This document shows, one piece after another, positions 5,711 to 14,786 of a stretch of 24,822 nt of DNA. How positions within the stretch are numbered: the stretch's first letter is position 1; each line of letters opens with the position of its first letter. The stretch is from CAIPAT01 sp037144075 (GTDB lineage: Bacteria > Verrucomicrobiota > Lentisphaeria > Victivallales > Victivallaceae). The translations under genes were made by a program, and so were the position numbers. The stretch covers positions 1 to 24,822 of the forward strand of contig JBAWXM010000034.1 in NCBI GenBank assembly GCA_037144075.1, read 5' to 3'. The notes below the pieces were generated by a model that saw only the letters and a list, made by a program, of their open reading frames with translations, was not told the DNA's origin and made no database searches.

Positions 5711-6424
5711 TTAGCCGAACATGGCCTCTGCGATGTTCACCTGTTCCGGATCGTCGATTCGGTCCAGTTTCGTATGTTTCCATTCGCCGCGTTCGCGGAG
5801 GCAGCGGATATCGCGCTGCCAGACAGATTCGCTACTGGAATCTACGAGGATGGAATCCCCCATAAACTTCCGGATGGCTTCGCCGATTTCGCGCTTGAGC
5901 TGGACTATCCTGGCCGATGATACAGCCAACAGTCTGGCGATGTCGCCGGTAGTGAAACCTAGCATCAGTTTTTCCACGATCTTGCGTTTCCGTGCATCAA
6001 GGGTTTGCATGAAAGCATCCCAGTCAATCTGCCGGAGCACTCTGGCGGCAATGTCTTCGGTTCTGGACGCGATCATATCACCGATGGTAAAATCTTCATC
6101 CTCCCCGCCGACCGGAGCCTGCATCGAACAGACTGAGCCTTCATTATCCATCTGATAGCCGGGGTTCATCACATCGGTGCGGTTGTCACCGTAGGAGCGA
6201 CGGCCTGACTTCGTGCGCTGGATGCTGTAGTACGCAATGCTGTTTGGGATCGGCTTCTTGCCTGACTTTTCCATGGCGTCGAGCATTGCCGCTGCCGTGG
6301 CTGTAGTGTCCTGGACGAGTTCCTGATAGTCTTCGGAGCCCATTGGTTTGGCCTTCCTGTGGATCGTGTTGCGGATGATCGGATAAATCTGCATTTCGAG
6401 TATTAATGCTGCTGCTGGACTCAT
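5711..6424 (-). CDS. Sigma-factor-like protein, 237 aa
   Basis: I prefer ATG at 6424, which lies 8 nt from AAGGA; a GTG at 6430 is the alternative. The N-terminal part (EDYQELVQDTTATAAAMLDA) resembles sigma region 2. Residues about 135-185 hold a region-4-type helix-turn-helix (RKRKIVEKLMLGFTTGDIAR, then SSARIVQLKREIGEAI). The middle and C-terminal segments look unlike ordinary ECF sigma factors, and phage- or element-borne sigma-like proteins with this layout exist. It lies at the upstream end of the block whose promoters share an unusual upstream box, so it could be the factor that reads them; the WYL protein is the other candidate. A hairpin (GCAGC/GCTGC) and a strong terminator lie in its leader. 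Confidence 0.7.
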   Translation of the reverse strand: MSPAAALILEMQIYPIIRNTIHRKAKPMGSEDYQELVQDTTATAAAMLDAMEKSGKKPIPNSIAYYSIQRTKSGRRSYGDNRTDVMNPGYQMDNEGSVCSMQAPVGGEDEDFTIGDMIASRTEDIAARVLRQIDWDAFMQTLDARKRKIVEKLMLGFTTGDIARLLAVSSARIVQLKREIGEAIRKFMGDSILVDSSSESVWQRDIRCLRERGEWKHTKLDRIDDPEQVNIAEAMFG

Positions 6425-6565
6425 TTTCACATTCCTTTTTTATGCAGCGAGAGGGCTACTCGCCCTGTGTCTGCTGCGGTTAATGACTTTTGGATGCAAG
6501 ATGTTTGATTTTAGTGATGATATCGAACCGGAACTTCGGAATCGTGCCGCGCGTAGTTTCCATTT

Positions 6566-6612
6566 GAATAAAAATAAAAGCCCCCGGCGGTGCATTTTGC
6601 ACCGCCGGAGGC
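6566..6612 (-). terminator. Strong intrinsic terminator / possible leader attenuator
   Basis: CCGGCGGTGC pairs perfectly with GCACCGCCGG around a 5-nt loop, extended by GCC/GGC. On the minus strand the stem runs into CTTTTATTTTTATTC. No gene precedes it on the minus strand, and the sigma-like gene starts 142 bp further on, so it may control read-through into that gene or end a small RNA. Confidence 0.75.
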
Positions 6613-6637
6613 ATGATGGTATTAGGTCTGGTTTCAG

Positions 6638-6670
6638 CCGGAACGATTATAGCTGTAAAATTATATTGAG
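6638..6670. repeat. Conserved intergenic block, copy 1
   Basis: CCGGAACGATTATAGCTGT, then AAAATTATATTGAG, closely resembles 15526-15559. On the minus strand both contain TATAAT hexamers, so this may be a promoter shared by the sigma-like leader here and the exonuclease gene there. Confidence 0.5.
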
Positions 6671-6810
6671 TTGTTAATCTCTCTGTTTTTGGGTGATAGC
6701 ATCGGTAATAATTTTGACAAGGCGGCTCCGATTTCCACCTTCAGGGCAATGCGACAGCCCCCTCTATAAATCGCATTCTTATCTGCTTGCAACAAGATAG
6801 AAAATCTCTC

Positions 6811-6839
6811 ATTTCAGGCAAGTAATATATGCCTGAAAT
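6811..6839. promoter_or_regulatory. Inverted repeat upstream of hsdM
   Basis: ATTTCAGGCA and TGCCTGAAAT are perfect 10-bp arms with a 9-bp spacer, about 125 bp before hsdM. Length and symmetry fit a dimeric regulator site, or a weak terminator. No regulator gene in the window is clearly linked to it. Confidence 0.5.
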
Positions 6840-6964
6840 TATTTCAACTACATATTGCAGGCAGCAGTTTATTGAATGTTGGCTGAAAGTTTCTATTGCC
6901 TTTTGCGGGTTTGAAGTTATTTTACAGAATGAAACTTAAATAATTGCTGTACGGAGAGAAATAA

Positions 6965-8497
6965 ATGGCAAAAGCAAAAGATAATAACGCCAAGGAAGAA
7001 CCGATTGAAAAGCAGCTCTGGAAAGCGGCGGATAAACTCAGAAAAAATATTGACGCCGCCGAATACAAACATATCGTTCTCGGCCTCATTTTCCTTAAAT
7101 ACATTTCCGATTCCTTTGAAGAACTCCATTCCAAGCTGAAAAACGGTCAAGGCGATTACGCCGGTGCTGATCCGGAAGACAAGGATGAGTACAAAGCGGA
7201 AAATGTATTCTTTGTTCCAGAAACCGCCCGCTGGTCATATTTGCAGTCCAAAGCCAAACTGCCTGAAATCGGTAAAGACGTTGACAGCGCAATGGATGCC
7301 ATTGAAAAAGACAATCCGTCGCTGAAAGACGTGCTGCCCAAAGTTTTCGCCCGTGGTAATCTTGATCCGACCAGCCTTGGCAGTCTGATTGACCTTGTCA
7401 GTAACATTGCGCTCGGCGATGCCAAAGCCCGCAGCGCGGATGTGCTTGGTCATGTGTTTGAATACTTCCTGGGCGAATTCGCACTGGCTGAAGGTAAGCA
7501 GGGCGGACAGTTTTATACTCCGCGCAGCATTGTTGAACTTCTGGTCAAAATGCTGGAGCCATACAAAGGCCGCGTTTTTGACCCATGCTGCGGTTCCGGC
7601 GGTATGTTTGTGCAATCCGAAAAGCTGGTGGCTGAACACCAGGGGAATGTAAACGATATTTCCATTTACGGCCAGGAAAGCAACCAGACCACCTGGCGGT
7701 TGGCGAAAATGAACCTTGCCATTCGCGGGATTGACAGTTCACAGATCAAATGGAACAATGAAGGCTCGTTCCTGAACGATGCACATAAAGATTTGAAAGC
7801 CGATTACATTATTGCCAATCCGCCGTTTAACGTTAGTGACTGGTCGGGTGAACTCTTGCGCACCGATGGCAGATGGAAATACGGCATTCCGTCCGCAGGG
7901 AATGCCAACTACGCCTGGATTCAGCACTTCTTATATCATTTAAATTCTGGCGGGATCGCTGGTTTCGTTCTGGCGAAGGGTTCGCTGACTTCTAAAAGTT
8001 CAGGAGAAGGCGAAATCCGCAAAGCATTGATCGAAGCACGTCTGGTGGATTGCATTGTCAATCTGCCTGCAAAACTCTTTTTGAATACGCAGATTCCAGC
8101 CAGCTTATGGTTTTTGCGCCGCAGTAAAACAACTCGCGTTGACGACATTTTATTCATAGACGCCAGAAATGAAGGACACCTGATTAACCGCCGTACAAAA
8201 GAACTTTCAGCGGATGATATTCAGAAAATCTCCGCGACTTACCACAACTGGCGAACCCTGAACGGGAACTATGAAGACATCAAAGGCTTCTGTAATACCG
8301 CTTCGATTGACAGGGTTAAAGACTTGGATTATGTGCTTACCCCTGGTCGCTATGTCGGGCTGCCCGATGATGAGGATGATTTTGACTTTAACGAGCGCTT
8401 TACCAGCCTGAAAGCGGAATTTGAAGCGCAGTTGCAGGAAGAAGGGAAGCTCAATGCGCTGATTCTGGAAAATCTTAAAAAAGTGAAACTTGTATGA
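6965..8497 (+). CDS. hsdM: Type I restriction-modification methyltransferase subunit HsdM, 510 aa
   Basis: ATG at 6965 follows CGGAGAGAAATA. The protein transfers methyl groups to adenine in the site chosen by HsdS. Residues 10-170 are the helical HsdM N-terminal domain. GGQFYTPRSIVELLVKML near 180-196 leads into the AdoMet-binding motif DPCCGSGG (206-213), and the catalytic motif is NPPF (285-288), as in N6-adenine methylases. The C-terminal 100 residues resemble the part that contacts HsdS. Its length is normal for the family. The stop overlaps the hsdS start by 4 bp (ATGA at 8494-8497), so translation is coupled. All key residues are present, so it should be active. Confidence 0.97.
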   Translation: MAKAKDNNAKEEPIEKQLWKAADKLRKNIDAAEYKHIVLGLIFLKYISDSFEELHSKLKNGQGDYAGADPEDKDEYKAENVFFVPETARWSYLQSKAKLPEIGKDVDSAMDAIEKDNPSLKDVLPKVFARGNLDPTSLGSLIDLVSNIALGDAKARSADVLGHVFEYFLGEFALAEGKQGGQFYTPRSIVELLVKMLEPYKGRVFDPCCGSGGMFVQSEKLVAEHQGNVNDISIYGQESNQTTWRLAKMNLAIRGIDSSQIKWNNEGSFLNDAHKDLKADYIIANPPFNVSDWSGELLRTDGRWKYGIPSAGNANYAWIQHFLYHLNSGGIAGFVLAKGSLTSKSSGEGEIRKALIEARLVDCIVNLPAKLFLNTQIPASLWFLRRSKTTRVDDILFIDARNEGHLINRRTKELSADDIQKISATYHNWRTLNGNYEDIKGFCNTASIDRVKDLDYVLTPGRYVGLPDDEDDFDFNERFTSLKAEFEAQLQEEGKLNALILENLKKVKLV

Positions 8498-9660
8498 GCG
8501 ATTGGAAAGAATCTGTTCTTGAAAACATTGCATTAATTAATCCTCCAGAATCTCTGGGCAAGGGTGTATCATCAAAGAAAATTGCAATGGAAGCATTGCA
8601 ACCATTTACAAAAAAAGCTTCGTCTTTTAGCATTGAACCATATAACGGCGGTATGAAATTTCGGAATGGTGATACCATTGTTGCCAGAATAACTCCTTGC
8701 CTAGAAAATGGCAAGACGGCATATATTGATATTCTTGATGAAGGTGAAGTTGGTTTTGGTTCCACTGAGTACATAGTTTTAAGAGAAAAGCGGGATGTAA
8801 GTGATAAGCAGTTTCTTTATTACTTCGCCACCTCGAATGAATTTCGAGACATTGCAATTCTTTCAATGACCGGAAGTTCAGGTCGTCAGCGTGTTCAAAC
8901 GGATGTAGTTAAGAATCACACATTTCTTCTTCCTTCTCTCCCAGAACAACACGCTATCGCCTCGTTACTGTCCAGTCTTGATGACAAAATCGACTTGCTG
9001 CATCGCCAGAACAAAACGCTGGAAGCCATGGCGGAGACGCTTTTTCGGCAGTTGTTTGTTGAACAGGCAGATGATGGGTGGGAGGTTATTCAGTTGTTAA
9101 ACATTGCAGAACATAAAAAAGTTAATGTTCATCCAGACAGTCATCCATCAGTCATGTATCATCATTTTAGTTTACCGGCATTTGACGAAAAGCAACAACC
9201 GATTATAGAGTTGGGATCAGAAATACAGAGCAACAAATTCAAAGTATTTCCAGATTCAATTTTGATATCAAAACTTAACCCTCGCGTCCCAAGAGTATGG
9301 GCAATACCAGCCAATATTGATGATCACTCTATTTGCTCTACGGAGTTTCAAGTTGTTTCTCCTATCAGCAATAAATGGCATGGATTTATTTATTGTCTGT
9401 TAAAATCAAAACAAGTCTGTGATGAGTTATCCGGAGCAGCTGGTGGTACTAGCGGTAGCCATCAAAGAGTTAAACCTGAAGACATTTTTAATTTAAGCTT
9501 TCAAAAGCCCAATACGGATACTTTAAATGTATTTGATAATCTGACCCGCGATTGCTGGCCTAAAATTAATATGAATCGAAAACAAATCTTAACACTCGGA
9601 AAACTGCGGGATACACTGTTACCCAAATTGATGAGCGGGGAAGTGCGGGTGGCTGTATGA
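8494..9660 (+). CDS. hsdS: Type I restriction-modification specificity subunit HsdS, 388 aa
   Basis: It recognises the two halves of the target DNA site. Target-recognition domain 1 covers residues about 1-145. A central conserved coiled-coil region follows (LPSLPEQHAIASLLSSLDDK to about 190). Domain 2 covers about 200-345, and the closing conserved region is LGKLRDTLLPKLMSGEVRV. Both halves and both conserved spacers are present, so the gene is full length. Codon use in both recognition domains is more AT-rich than in hsdM and hsdR, as is common because these domains exchange by recombination. It overlaps hsdM and rhuM by 4 bp on each side. The target sequence cannot be deduced from reading alone. 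Confidence 0.95.
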   Translation: MSDWKESVLENIALINPPESLGKGVSSKKIAMEALQPFTKKASSFSIEPYNGGMKFRNGDTIVARITPCLENGKTAYIDILDEGEVGFGSTEYIVLREKRDVSDKQFLYYFATSNEFRDIAILSMTGSSGRQRVQTDVVKNHTFLLPSLPEQHAIASLLSSLDDKIDLLHRQNKTLEAMAETLFRQLFVEQADDGWEVIQLLNIAEHKKVNVHPDSHPSVMYHHFSLPAFDEKQQPIIELGSEIQSNKFKVFPDSILISKLNPRVPRVWAIPANIDDHSICSTEFQVVSPISNKWHGFIYCLLKSKQVCDELSGAAGGTSGSHQRVKPEDIFNLSFQKPNTDTLNVFDNLTRDCWPKINMNRKQILTLGKLRDTLLPKLMSGEVRVAV

Positions 9661-10667
9661 CGAACCACGACACAAATTTTCTTATCTACACCGGGTCTGA
9701 TGGAAAGGTCACCGTTGAAGTCTATATTCAGGATGAAACTGTCTGGCTCTCTCAAAAGGCGCTCGGTGAACTTTTTGGAAAAGAACGTTCGGTTATCACC
9801 AAGCATCTTAAAAATATTTTTAAAACTGGCGAATTGACTGAAAAAGCAGTATGTGCAAATTTTGCACATACTGCCGCAGACGGTAAAACATACCAAACAT
9901 CTTATTACAACCTTGATGCCATTATTGCGGTTGGTTACCGGGTCAATTCATACCAGGCCACTAGGTTTCGCGTTTGGGCTACTGGAATACTCAGAGAGTA
10001 CATCATCAAAGGATTTGCGATGGATGATGAACGGCTCAAACAGGGAAAAACACTTTTCGGGAAAGATTATTTTGATGAGTTGCTTGAACGCATCCGGGAA
10101 ATTCGTGCCAGCGAACGGCGGTTCTATCAAAAGATTACAGATATTTATGCGCTATCGTCCGATTATGACAAAAATTCGCCAATAACCAAGGACTTTTTTG
10201 CTACGGTTCAGAATAAACTGCACTGGGCGATTACCGGACAAACCGCCGCGGAAATCATTTACAATTCGGCGGATGCGCAAAAGATATATATGGGTTTGAC
10301 CAATTGGAAACATGCGCCTGAAGGCAAGATATTGAAATCGGATGTGACGGTTGCCAAAAACTACCTCAATAAAGCACATATCGACGAACTCAATCGAATT
10401 GTCTCAGCCTATCTTGACCTGGCAGAAAATAATGCCAGACGCCAGACAATCACCCGAATGGTTGACTGGGCAAAATTCCTGAATGATTTCCTGACACTTT
10501 CCCGATATCCGATTCTTGCCGACAATGGCGGAGTTTCAGCGCTTGAAGCCAGGCTGAAAGCGGAACAGGAATACGAGGAATACCGTGTTGTCCAGGACAA
10601 TAATTATATTTCCGATTTTGACAAAGAAATAAAACGTATTACCGGAACTGAACGTGATAAAAAATGA
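9657..10667 (+). CDS. rhuM: RhuM-family protein in the hsd operon, 336 aa
   Basis: It matches the RhuM family, named from a Salmonella pathogenicity island and often found inside type I restriction operons. Residues 15-60 have VWLSQKALGELFGKERSVIT, a DNA-binding-like segment. Residues about 68-120 hold the family hallmark (AHTAADGKTYQTSYYNLDAI, then VGYRVNSYQATRFRVWATGI). The C-terminal half is helical, with WAITGQTAAEIIY and WAKFLNDFL. It overlaps hsdS and hsdR by 4 bp each, so it is made with the restriction subunits. Its biochemical role is unknown; control of restriction or a toxin-like activity are both proposed possibilities. The gene contains a perfect 14-bp inverted repeat at 9846-9874. 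Confidence 0.9.
   Translation: MTNHDTNFLIYTGSDGKVTVEVYIQDETVWLSQKALGELFGKERSVITKHLKNIFKTGELTEKAVCANFAHTAADGKTYQTSYYNLDAIIAVGYRVNSYQATRFRVWATGILREYIIKGFAMDDERLKQGKTLFGKDYFDELLERIREIRASERRFYQKITDIYALSSDYDKNSPITKDFFATVQNKLHWAITGQTAAEIIYNSADAQKIYMGLTNWKHAPEGKILKSDVTVAKNYLNKAHIDELNRIVSAYLDLAENNARRQTITRMVDWAKFLNDFLTLSRYPILADNGGVSALEARLKAEQEYEEYRVVQDNNYISDFDKEIKRITGTERDKK
9846..9874 (+). repeat. Perfect 14-bp inverted repeat inside rhuM
   Basis: GCAGTATGTGCAAA, one T, then the exact reverse complement. It covers codons for KAVCANFAHTAA. As RNA the base pairs can form a hairpin; as DNA it could be an operator. The encoded residues are partly a conserved family motif, so some of the symmetry may be accidental. 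Confidence 0.6.
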
Positions 10668-13600
10668 CCAATAAAATCACAGAATCACATATCGAACAAT
10701 TTGCCTTGGAGCTTCTCGAAAAGCAGGGTTATCAATATATTTACGGGCCAGATATTGCGCCCGATAGCGACACTCCTGCACGGCAATCGTTTGAAGATGT
10801 GCTGCTGCTGGATAAACTCCGCAATGCGGTTGCCCGCATCAATCCGGAAATTGCCGCAGATGTTCGCGAAGACGCGATTAAACAAATACAACGTTTAAAT
10901 TCGCCGGAACTGATAGCCAATAACGAAGCATTTCACCGGATGCTGACGGAAGGCATCAAGGTTACATATCAAAAAAGCGGTCATTCCCGTGGCGATCTGG
11001 TCTGGCTAATTGATTTCAAGCACCCTGAGAACAATGATTTTACAGTCGTCAACCAATTTGTCATTATCGAAAATCATGTCAATAAGCGGCCTGATGTAAT
11101 TCTCTTTGTCAACGGCTTACCGCTGGTAGTGATTGAGCTGAAAAATCCCGCTGATGAAAACGCGACCATTCATTCCGCATTCAAGCAATTGCAGACCTAC
11201 AAGCAGGCGGTTCCGTCTCTTTTCGCCTATAATGGCTTCCTGGTAATCTCTGATGGGTTGGAAGCAAAATCCGGTTCTCTTTCCGCTGGCCTCAGCCGTT
11301 TTATGGCGTGGAAAAGTTCAGATGGCAAGGTTGAAGCCTCGCCGCTGATCGGTCAGTTGGAAACCCTGATTATCGGGATGCTGAATAAAACAACGCTGTT
11401 AGACCTCATCCGGCATTTTATTGTATTCGAGAAGTCGAAAAAAGAAGACAGAACGACTGGAATAATTACTATTCAAACCGTAAAGAAGCTGGCAGCTTAT
11501 CACCAGTATTATGCGGTAAATCGGGCGGTGGAATCAACGCTCAGAGCATCGGGTTATGTCAAAGCCGATAACACGGCAGCCGACAAGCAATTTGTGCATG
11601 AATCACCAGAAAGCTACGGGCTTTCTGGAGTCAAGGCGCAACCGCTTGGAGATAGAAAAGGCGGTGTTGTCTGGCATACTCAGGGTAGTGGCAAATCTCT
11701 GTCTATGGTTTTTTATACCGGAAAAATTGTGCTGGAAATGGATAATCCGACGGTGCTGGTTATCACTGACCGGAACGATCTGGACGACCAGCTTTTCGAT
11801 ACCTTTGCCGCATCCAAACAGCTATTAAGGCATGAACCGGTGCAGGCGGATAACCGCGAACAACTGAAAGATCTCTTGAAAGTTGCGTCCGGTGGCGTGA
11901 TTTTCACTACGATTCAGAAGTTTCAACCCGAAGAGGGGAACGTTTACGAAAAGCTCTCCGACCGCAAGAATATTATTGTTATTGCGGATGAGGCTCACCG
12001 GACGCAGTACGGATTTAAAGCCAAAACCATAGATGACAAAGATGAGGATGGCAATGTTATCGGCAAGAAAATTGTTTATGGTTTTGCAAAGTACATGCGC
12101 GATGCGCTCCCCAGCGCAACTTATCTTGGTTTTACTGGTACGCCGATAGAAAATACCGATGTCAACACGCCTGCTGTTTTCGGCAATTATGTTGATATTT
12201 ACGATATCGCACAAGCGGTGCAGGATGGCGCGACAGTCCGGATTTATTATGAAAGCCGTCTGGCTAAGATAACGCTGAGTGATGAAGGCAGAAAACTCGT
12301 CAGAGAGCTTGATACTGAACTGGAACAGGACGAACTGACTGAAACTCAAAAAGCAAAAACGAAATGGACTCAGCTTGAAGCGCTCATCGGCAGCGCACCC
12401 CGTATTAAACAGCTTGCCAATGACATTATTACCCATTTTGAACAACGGCAGGAAGTGATTGAAGGCAAGGGAATGATTGTAACCATGTCGCGCCGTATAG
12501 CGGCGGAATTATACAAAGAAATCGTTCTGCTCAGGCCGCAGTGGCATAGCGACGATCTGAAAAAAGGCGTAATCAAGGTGGTTATGACTTCTGCATCATC
12601 TGACGGGCCGGAGATTTCCAAGCATCATACTACCAAAGAGCAGCGCAGGACGCTGGCTGACCGGATGAAAGATCCGGAAGATGAATTGAAGCTGGTGATT
12701 GTCCGGGATATGTGGCTCACCGGTTTTGATGTACCTTCGCTGCATACCCTTTACATTGACAAGCCGATGCAGGGCCATAACCTGATGCAGGCAATTGCAC
12801 GGGTAAACCGTGTTTATAAAGACAAATCCGGCGGTTTGATAGTCGATTATCTCGGCATTGCTTCAGACCTGAAAAAAGCTTTGTCGTTCTATTCTGATTC
12901 CGGTGGCAAAGGCGATCCGGCGTTAATTCAGGAGCAGGCAGTCAGGTTGATGCTGGAAAAGCTGGAAATAGTTTCACAAATGTTTCACGGCTTCGGCTAT
13001 GAGGAATATTTTGACGCGCCGACCGGTAGAAAGCTGTCACTGATTCTTGCCGCTGAAGAGCATATTCTGGGCCTTGATAATGGCAAGAAACGGTTCATTG
13101 ATGAAGTTACCGCGCTGTCCCAGGCTTTTTCCATTGCCATTCCACATGAACAGGCAATGGATGTCAAGGATGAAGTCGCATTCTTCCAGGCGGTAAAATC
13201 GCGCCTGGTAAAATTTGATATTTCAGGTTCGGGCAAATCCGATGAAGAAATAGAAACCGCGATCCGTCAAGTCATTGACAAGGCGCTGGTAACTGAAAAA
13301 GTCATTGATATTTTCGATGCTGCCGGGATCAAGAAACCGGATATTTCCATTCTCTCAGAAGAATTCCTGCTTGAAGTAAAGAATATGGAGCATAAGAACA
13401 TCGGCCTGGAAGTCCTGAAAAAACTGCTCAATGACGAAATCAAAACCCGCACCAAAAAGAATCTGATTCAGGGGAGAACCCTGATGGAAATGCTGGAAAG
13501 CTCGATAAAGAAATATCATAATAAAATCCTGACTGCCGCAGAAGTCATTGACGAACTTATTGGAATTTCAAAAGAAATTCAGCACATGGACAAGCAACCG

Positions 13601-13903
13601 AAAGAAATCGGCTTGTCTGACTATGAATACGCCTTTTACACCGCCATTGCCAATAACGACAGCGCCAGGGAAGTAATGGAAAAAGACAAACTGCGGGAAC
13701 TGGCAGTTGTCCTGTATGAAAAAATCAAGGAGAACGCTTCCATTGACTGGACCATTAAGGAAAGTGTAAAGGCAAAACTGAAAGTCATCGTAAAGCGCAT
13801 TCTGCGCAAATATGGTTATCCCCCTGATATGCAGATGCTAGCGACAGAAACAGTATTGAAGCAGGCAGAATTGATTGCGGAAGAACTGACGCATGGGAAA
13901 TAA
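10664..13903 (+). CDS. hsdR: Type I restriction enzyme HsdR (nuclease and translocase), 1079 aa
   Basis: This subunit moves DNA using ATP and cuts it. The nuclease domain holds RPDVILFVNGLPLVVIELKN with D144 and E158-x-K160, the PD-(D/E)xK pattern. The helicase domain has Walker A TQGSGKS (about 339-345), DEAH (442-445), GFTGTPIENT, and the motif VI region IARVNRVYKDKSGGLIVDYL. A helical C-terminal domain follows. No motif is missing and the length is typical. It is last in the operon and overlaps rhuM by 4 bp. A DUF4145-like gene lies just beyond on the other strand. Confidence 0.97.
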   Translation: MTNKITESHIEQFALELLEKQGYQYIYGPDIAPDSDTPARQSFEDVLLLDKLRNAVARINPEIAADVREDAIKQIQRLNSPELIANNEAFHRMLTEGIKVTYQKSGHSRGDLVWLIDFKHPENNDFTVVNQFVIIENHVNKRPDVILFVNGLPLVVIELKNPADENATIHSAFKQLQTYKQAVPSLFAYNGFLVISDGLEAKSGSLSAGLSRFMAWKSSDGKVEASPLIGQLETLIIGMLNKTTLLDLIRHFIVFEKSKKEDRTTGIITIQTVKKLAAYHQYYAVNRAVESTLRASGYVKADNTAADKQFVHESPESYGLSGVKAQPLGDRKGGVVWHTQGSGKSLSMVFYTGKIVLEMDNPTVLVITDRNDLDDQLFDTFAASKQLLRHEPVQADNREQLKDLLKVASGGVIFTTIQKFQPEEGNVYEKLSDRKNIIVIADEAHRTQYGFKAKTIDDKDEDGNVIGKKIVYGFAKYMRDALPSATYLGFTGTPIENTDVNTPAVFGNYVDIYDIAQAVQDGATVRIYYESRLAKITLSDEGRKLVRELDTELEQDELTETQKAKTKWTQLEALIGSAPRIKQLANDIITHFEQRQEVIEGKGMIVTMSRRIAAELYKEIVLLRPQWHSDDLKKGVIKVVMTSASSDGPEISKHHTTKEQRRTLADRMKDPEDELKLVIVRDMWLTGFDVPSLHTLYIDKPMQGHNLMQAIARVNRVYKDKSGGLIVDYLGIASDLKKALSFYSDSGGKGDPALIQEQAVRLMLEKLEIVSQMFHGFGYEEYFDAPTGRKLSLILAAEEHILGLDNGKKRFIDEVTALSQAFSIAIPHEQAMDVKDEVAFFQAVKSRLVKFDISGSGKSDEEIETAIRQVIDKALVTEKVIDIFDAAGIKKPDISILSEEFLLEVKNMEHKNIGLEVLKKLLNDEIKTRTKKNLIQGRTLMEMLESSIKKYHNKILTAAEVIDELIGISKEIQHMDKQPKEIGLSDYEYAFYTAIANNDSAREVMEKDKLRELAVVLYEKIKENASIDWTIKESVKAKLKVIVKRILRKYGYPPDMQMLATETVLKQAELIAEELTHGK

Positions 13904-13964
13904 ACATAAGTTACCACTTTGGAACTAGCCCCCTTATCCACAATTAATCTGACTTTATTATAAA

Positions 13965-14675
13965 TCATTTTTTCGATACTGGCGCAGGCATTTCTTCAAG
14001 AAGTTTCTCACTTCCGATATGGGCAGATAACCAATATAATGTCAGTTTCAACAACGTTTTCATGTCTTCAATATCTTTGTCTGACCATTCTCGAATATAA
14101 TGCGTTTCATCATTACCTAACCATATAGCGCGAGAGGCGCAAATTTTTAGATTTGCATCTTCCACATACTCTTTAATGCATTGTGAAATATTCTTCTTAC
14201 CTATTTCGCCTTCTTTGTCGGGAAGCTTTTTACACAACCAATCTTTGATTAAAAATTCGAGTGCTTTTCTGTAACCAATACCAACTAAATGATTGTATCC
14301 AATGGATTCAGCCAAAGCCGCCTGGCTATATATTTCTGCGAATTTAGGGGATATTTCACTTATTGCTGGATCATATTGCAGTTCGATCGGTGGCGTTGGA
14401 TACATAAATATCTTACATTTATTTTGCGCATCAACTTCATTCGGATAGTCTCCATAGGATAGCATCCAGAATTTAACGTTTTTCCCACAGGCAGGACATG
14501 TAGGCGAAACGTATAAAGAGTCATTGCGCTTATCCCATTGATTGCCAGTTGCGAAAGTAACAGGTGTCTTTTTACAGAGAGGACAGCCTATATTTATTGC
14601 TTGAGGAACGAATGCTTTGTTATATCCACTTAATATACTCCATCTAACTGCTGCATCTTTATGAACTTGATACAT
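13965..14675 (-). CDS. Zinc-binding DUF4145-like protein, 236 aa
   Basis: ATG at 14675 follows GGAGG with 7-nt spacing; an upstream in-frame start at 14696 would overlap that site. The N-terminal half has two Cys pairs, CPLCKK and CPACGK, forming a likely zinc ribbon. The C-terminal half has EIYSQAALAES, VGIGYRKALEFLIKDWL and NDETHYIREWSDKDIEDMKT, the pattern of DUF4145 domains. Proteins with this domain often neighbour type I restriction systems, as here, and it converges on hsdR with 61 bp between. Its function is not known; a partner or regulator of the restriction complex is an inference from location. Confidence 0.8.
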   Translation of the reverse strand: MYQVHKDAAVRWSILSGYNKAFVPQAINIGCPLCKKTPVTFATGNQWDKRNDSLYVSPTCPACGKNVKFWMLSYGDYPNEVDAQNKCKIFMYPTPPIELQYDPAISEISPKFAEIYSQAALAESIGYNHLVGIGYRKALEFLIKDWLCKKLPDKEGEIGKKNISQCIKEYVEDANLKICASRAIWLGNDETHYIREWSDKDIEDMKTLLKLTLYWLSAHIGSEKLLEEMPAPVSKK

Positions 14676-14786
14676 TTCGATTCCTCCATTAAGCATTTAC
14701 GACAATTTAATAGTAATACACAAATCTATACCACCTCAAATACGAAATCTATCACTAACTAAGTAATGTTCAATATTTTCCAACAG

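Larger units (their letters stand above)
6431..6964. other. Intergenic region between sigma-like gene and hsd operon
   Basis: No gene with a good ribosome binding site is visible. The region contains the terminator at 6566-6612, a shared sequence block at 6638-6670 and an inverted repeat at 6811-6839. A 27-codon minus-strand frame at about 6480-6563 lacks a ribosome binding site. Confidence 0.6.

Noticed and set aside
6480..6563. 27-codon minus-strand leader peptide before the sigma-like gene
   Set aside because: There is no ribosome binding site, and it starts directly in the T-run of a terminator.
7095..13455. Many open frames opposite or within the hsd operon
   Set aside because: They are shadows of hsdM, hsdS, rhuM and hsdR, whose motifs and overlapping starts are unambiguous.
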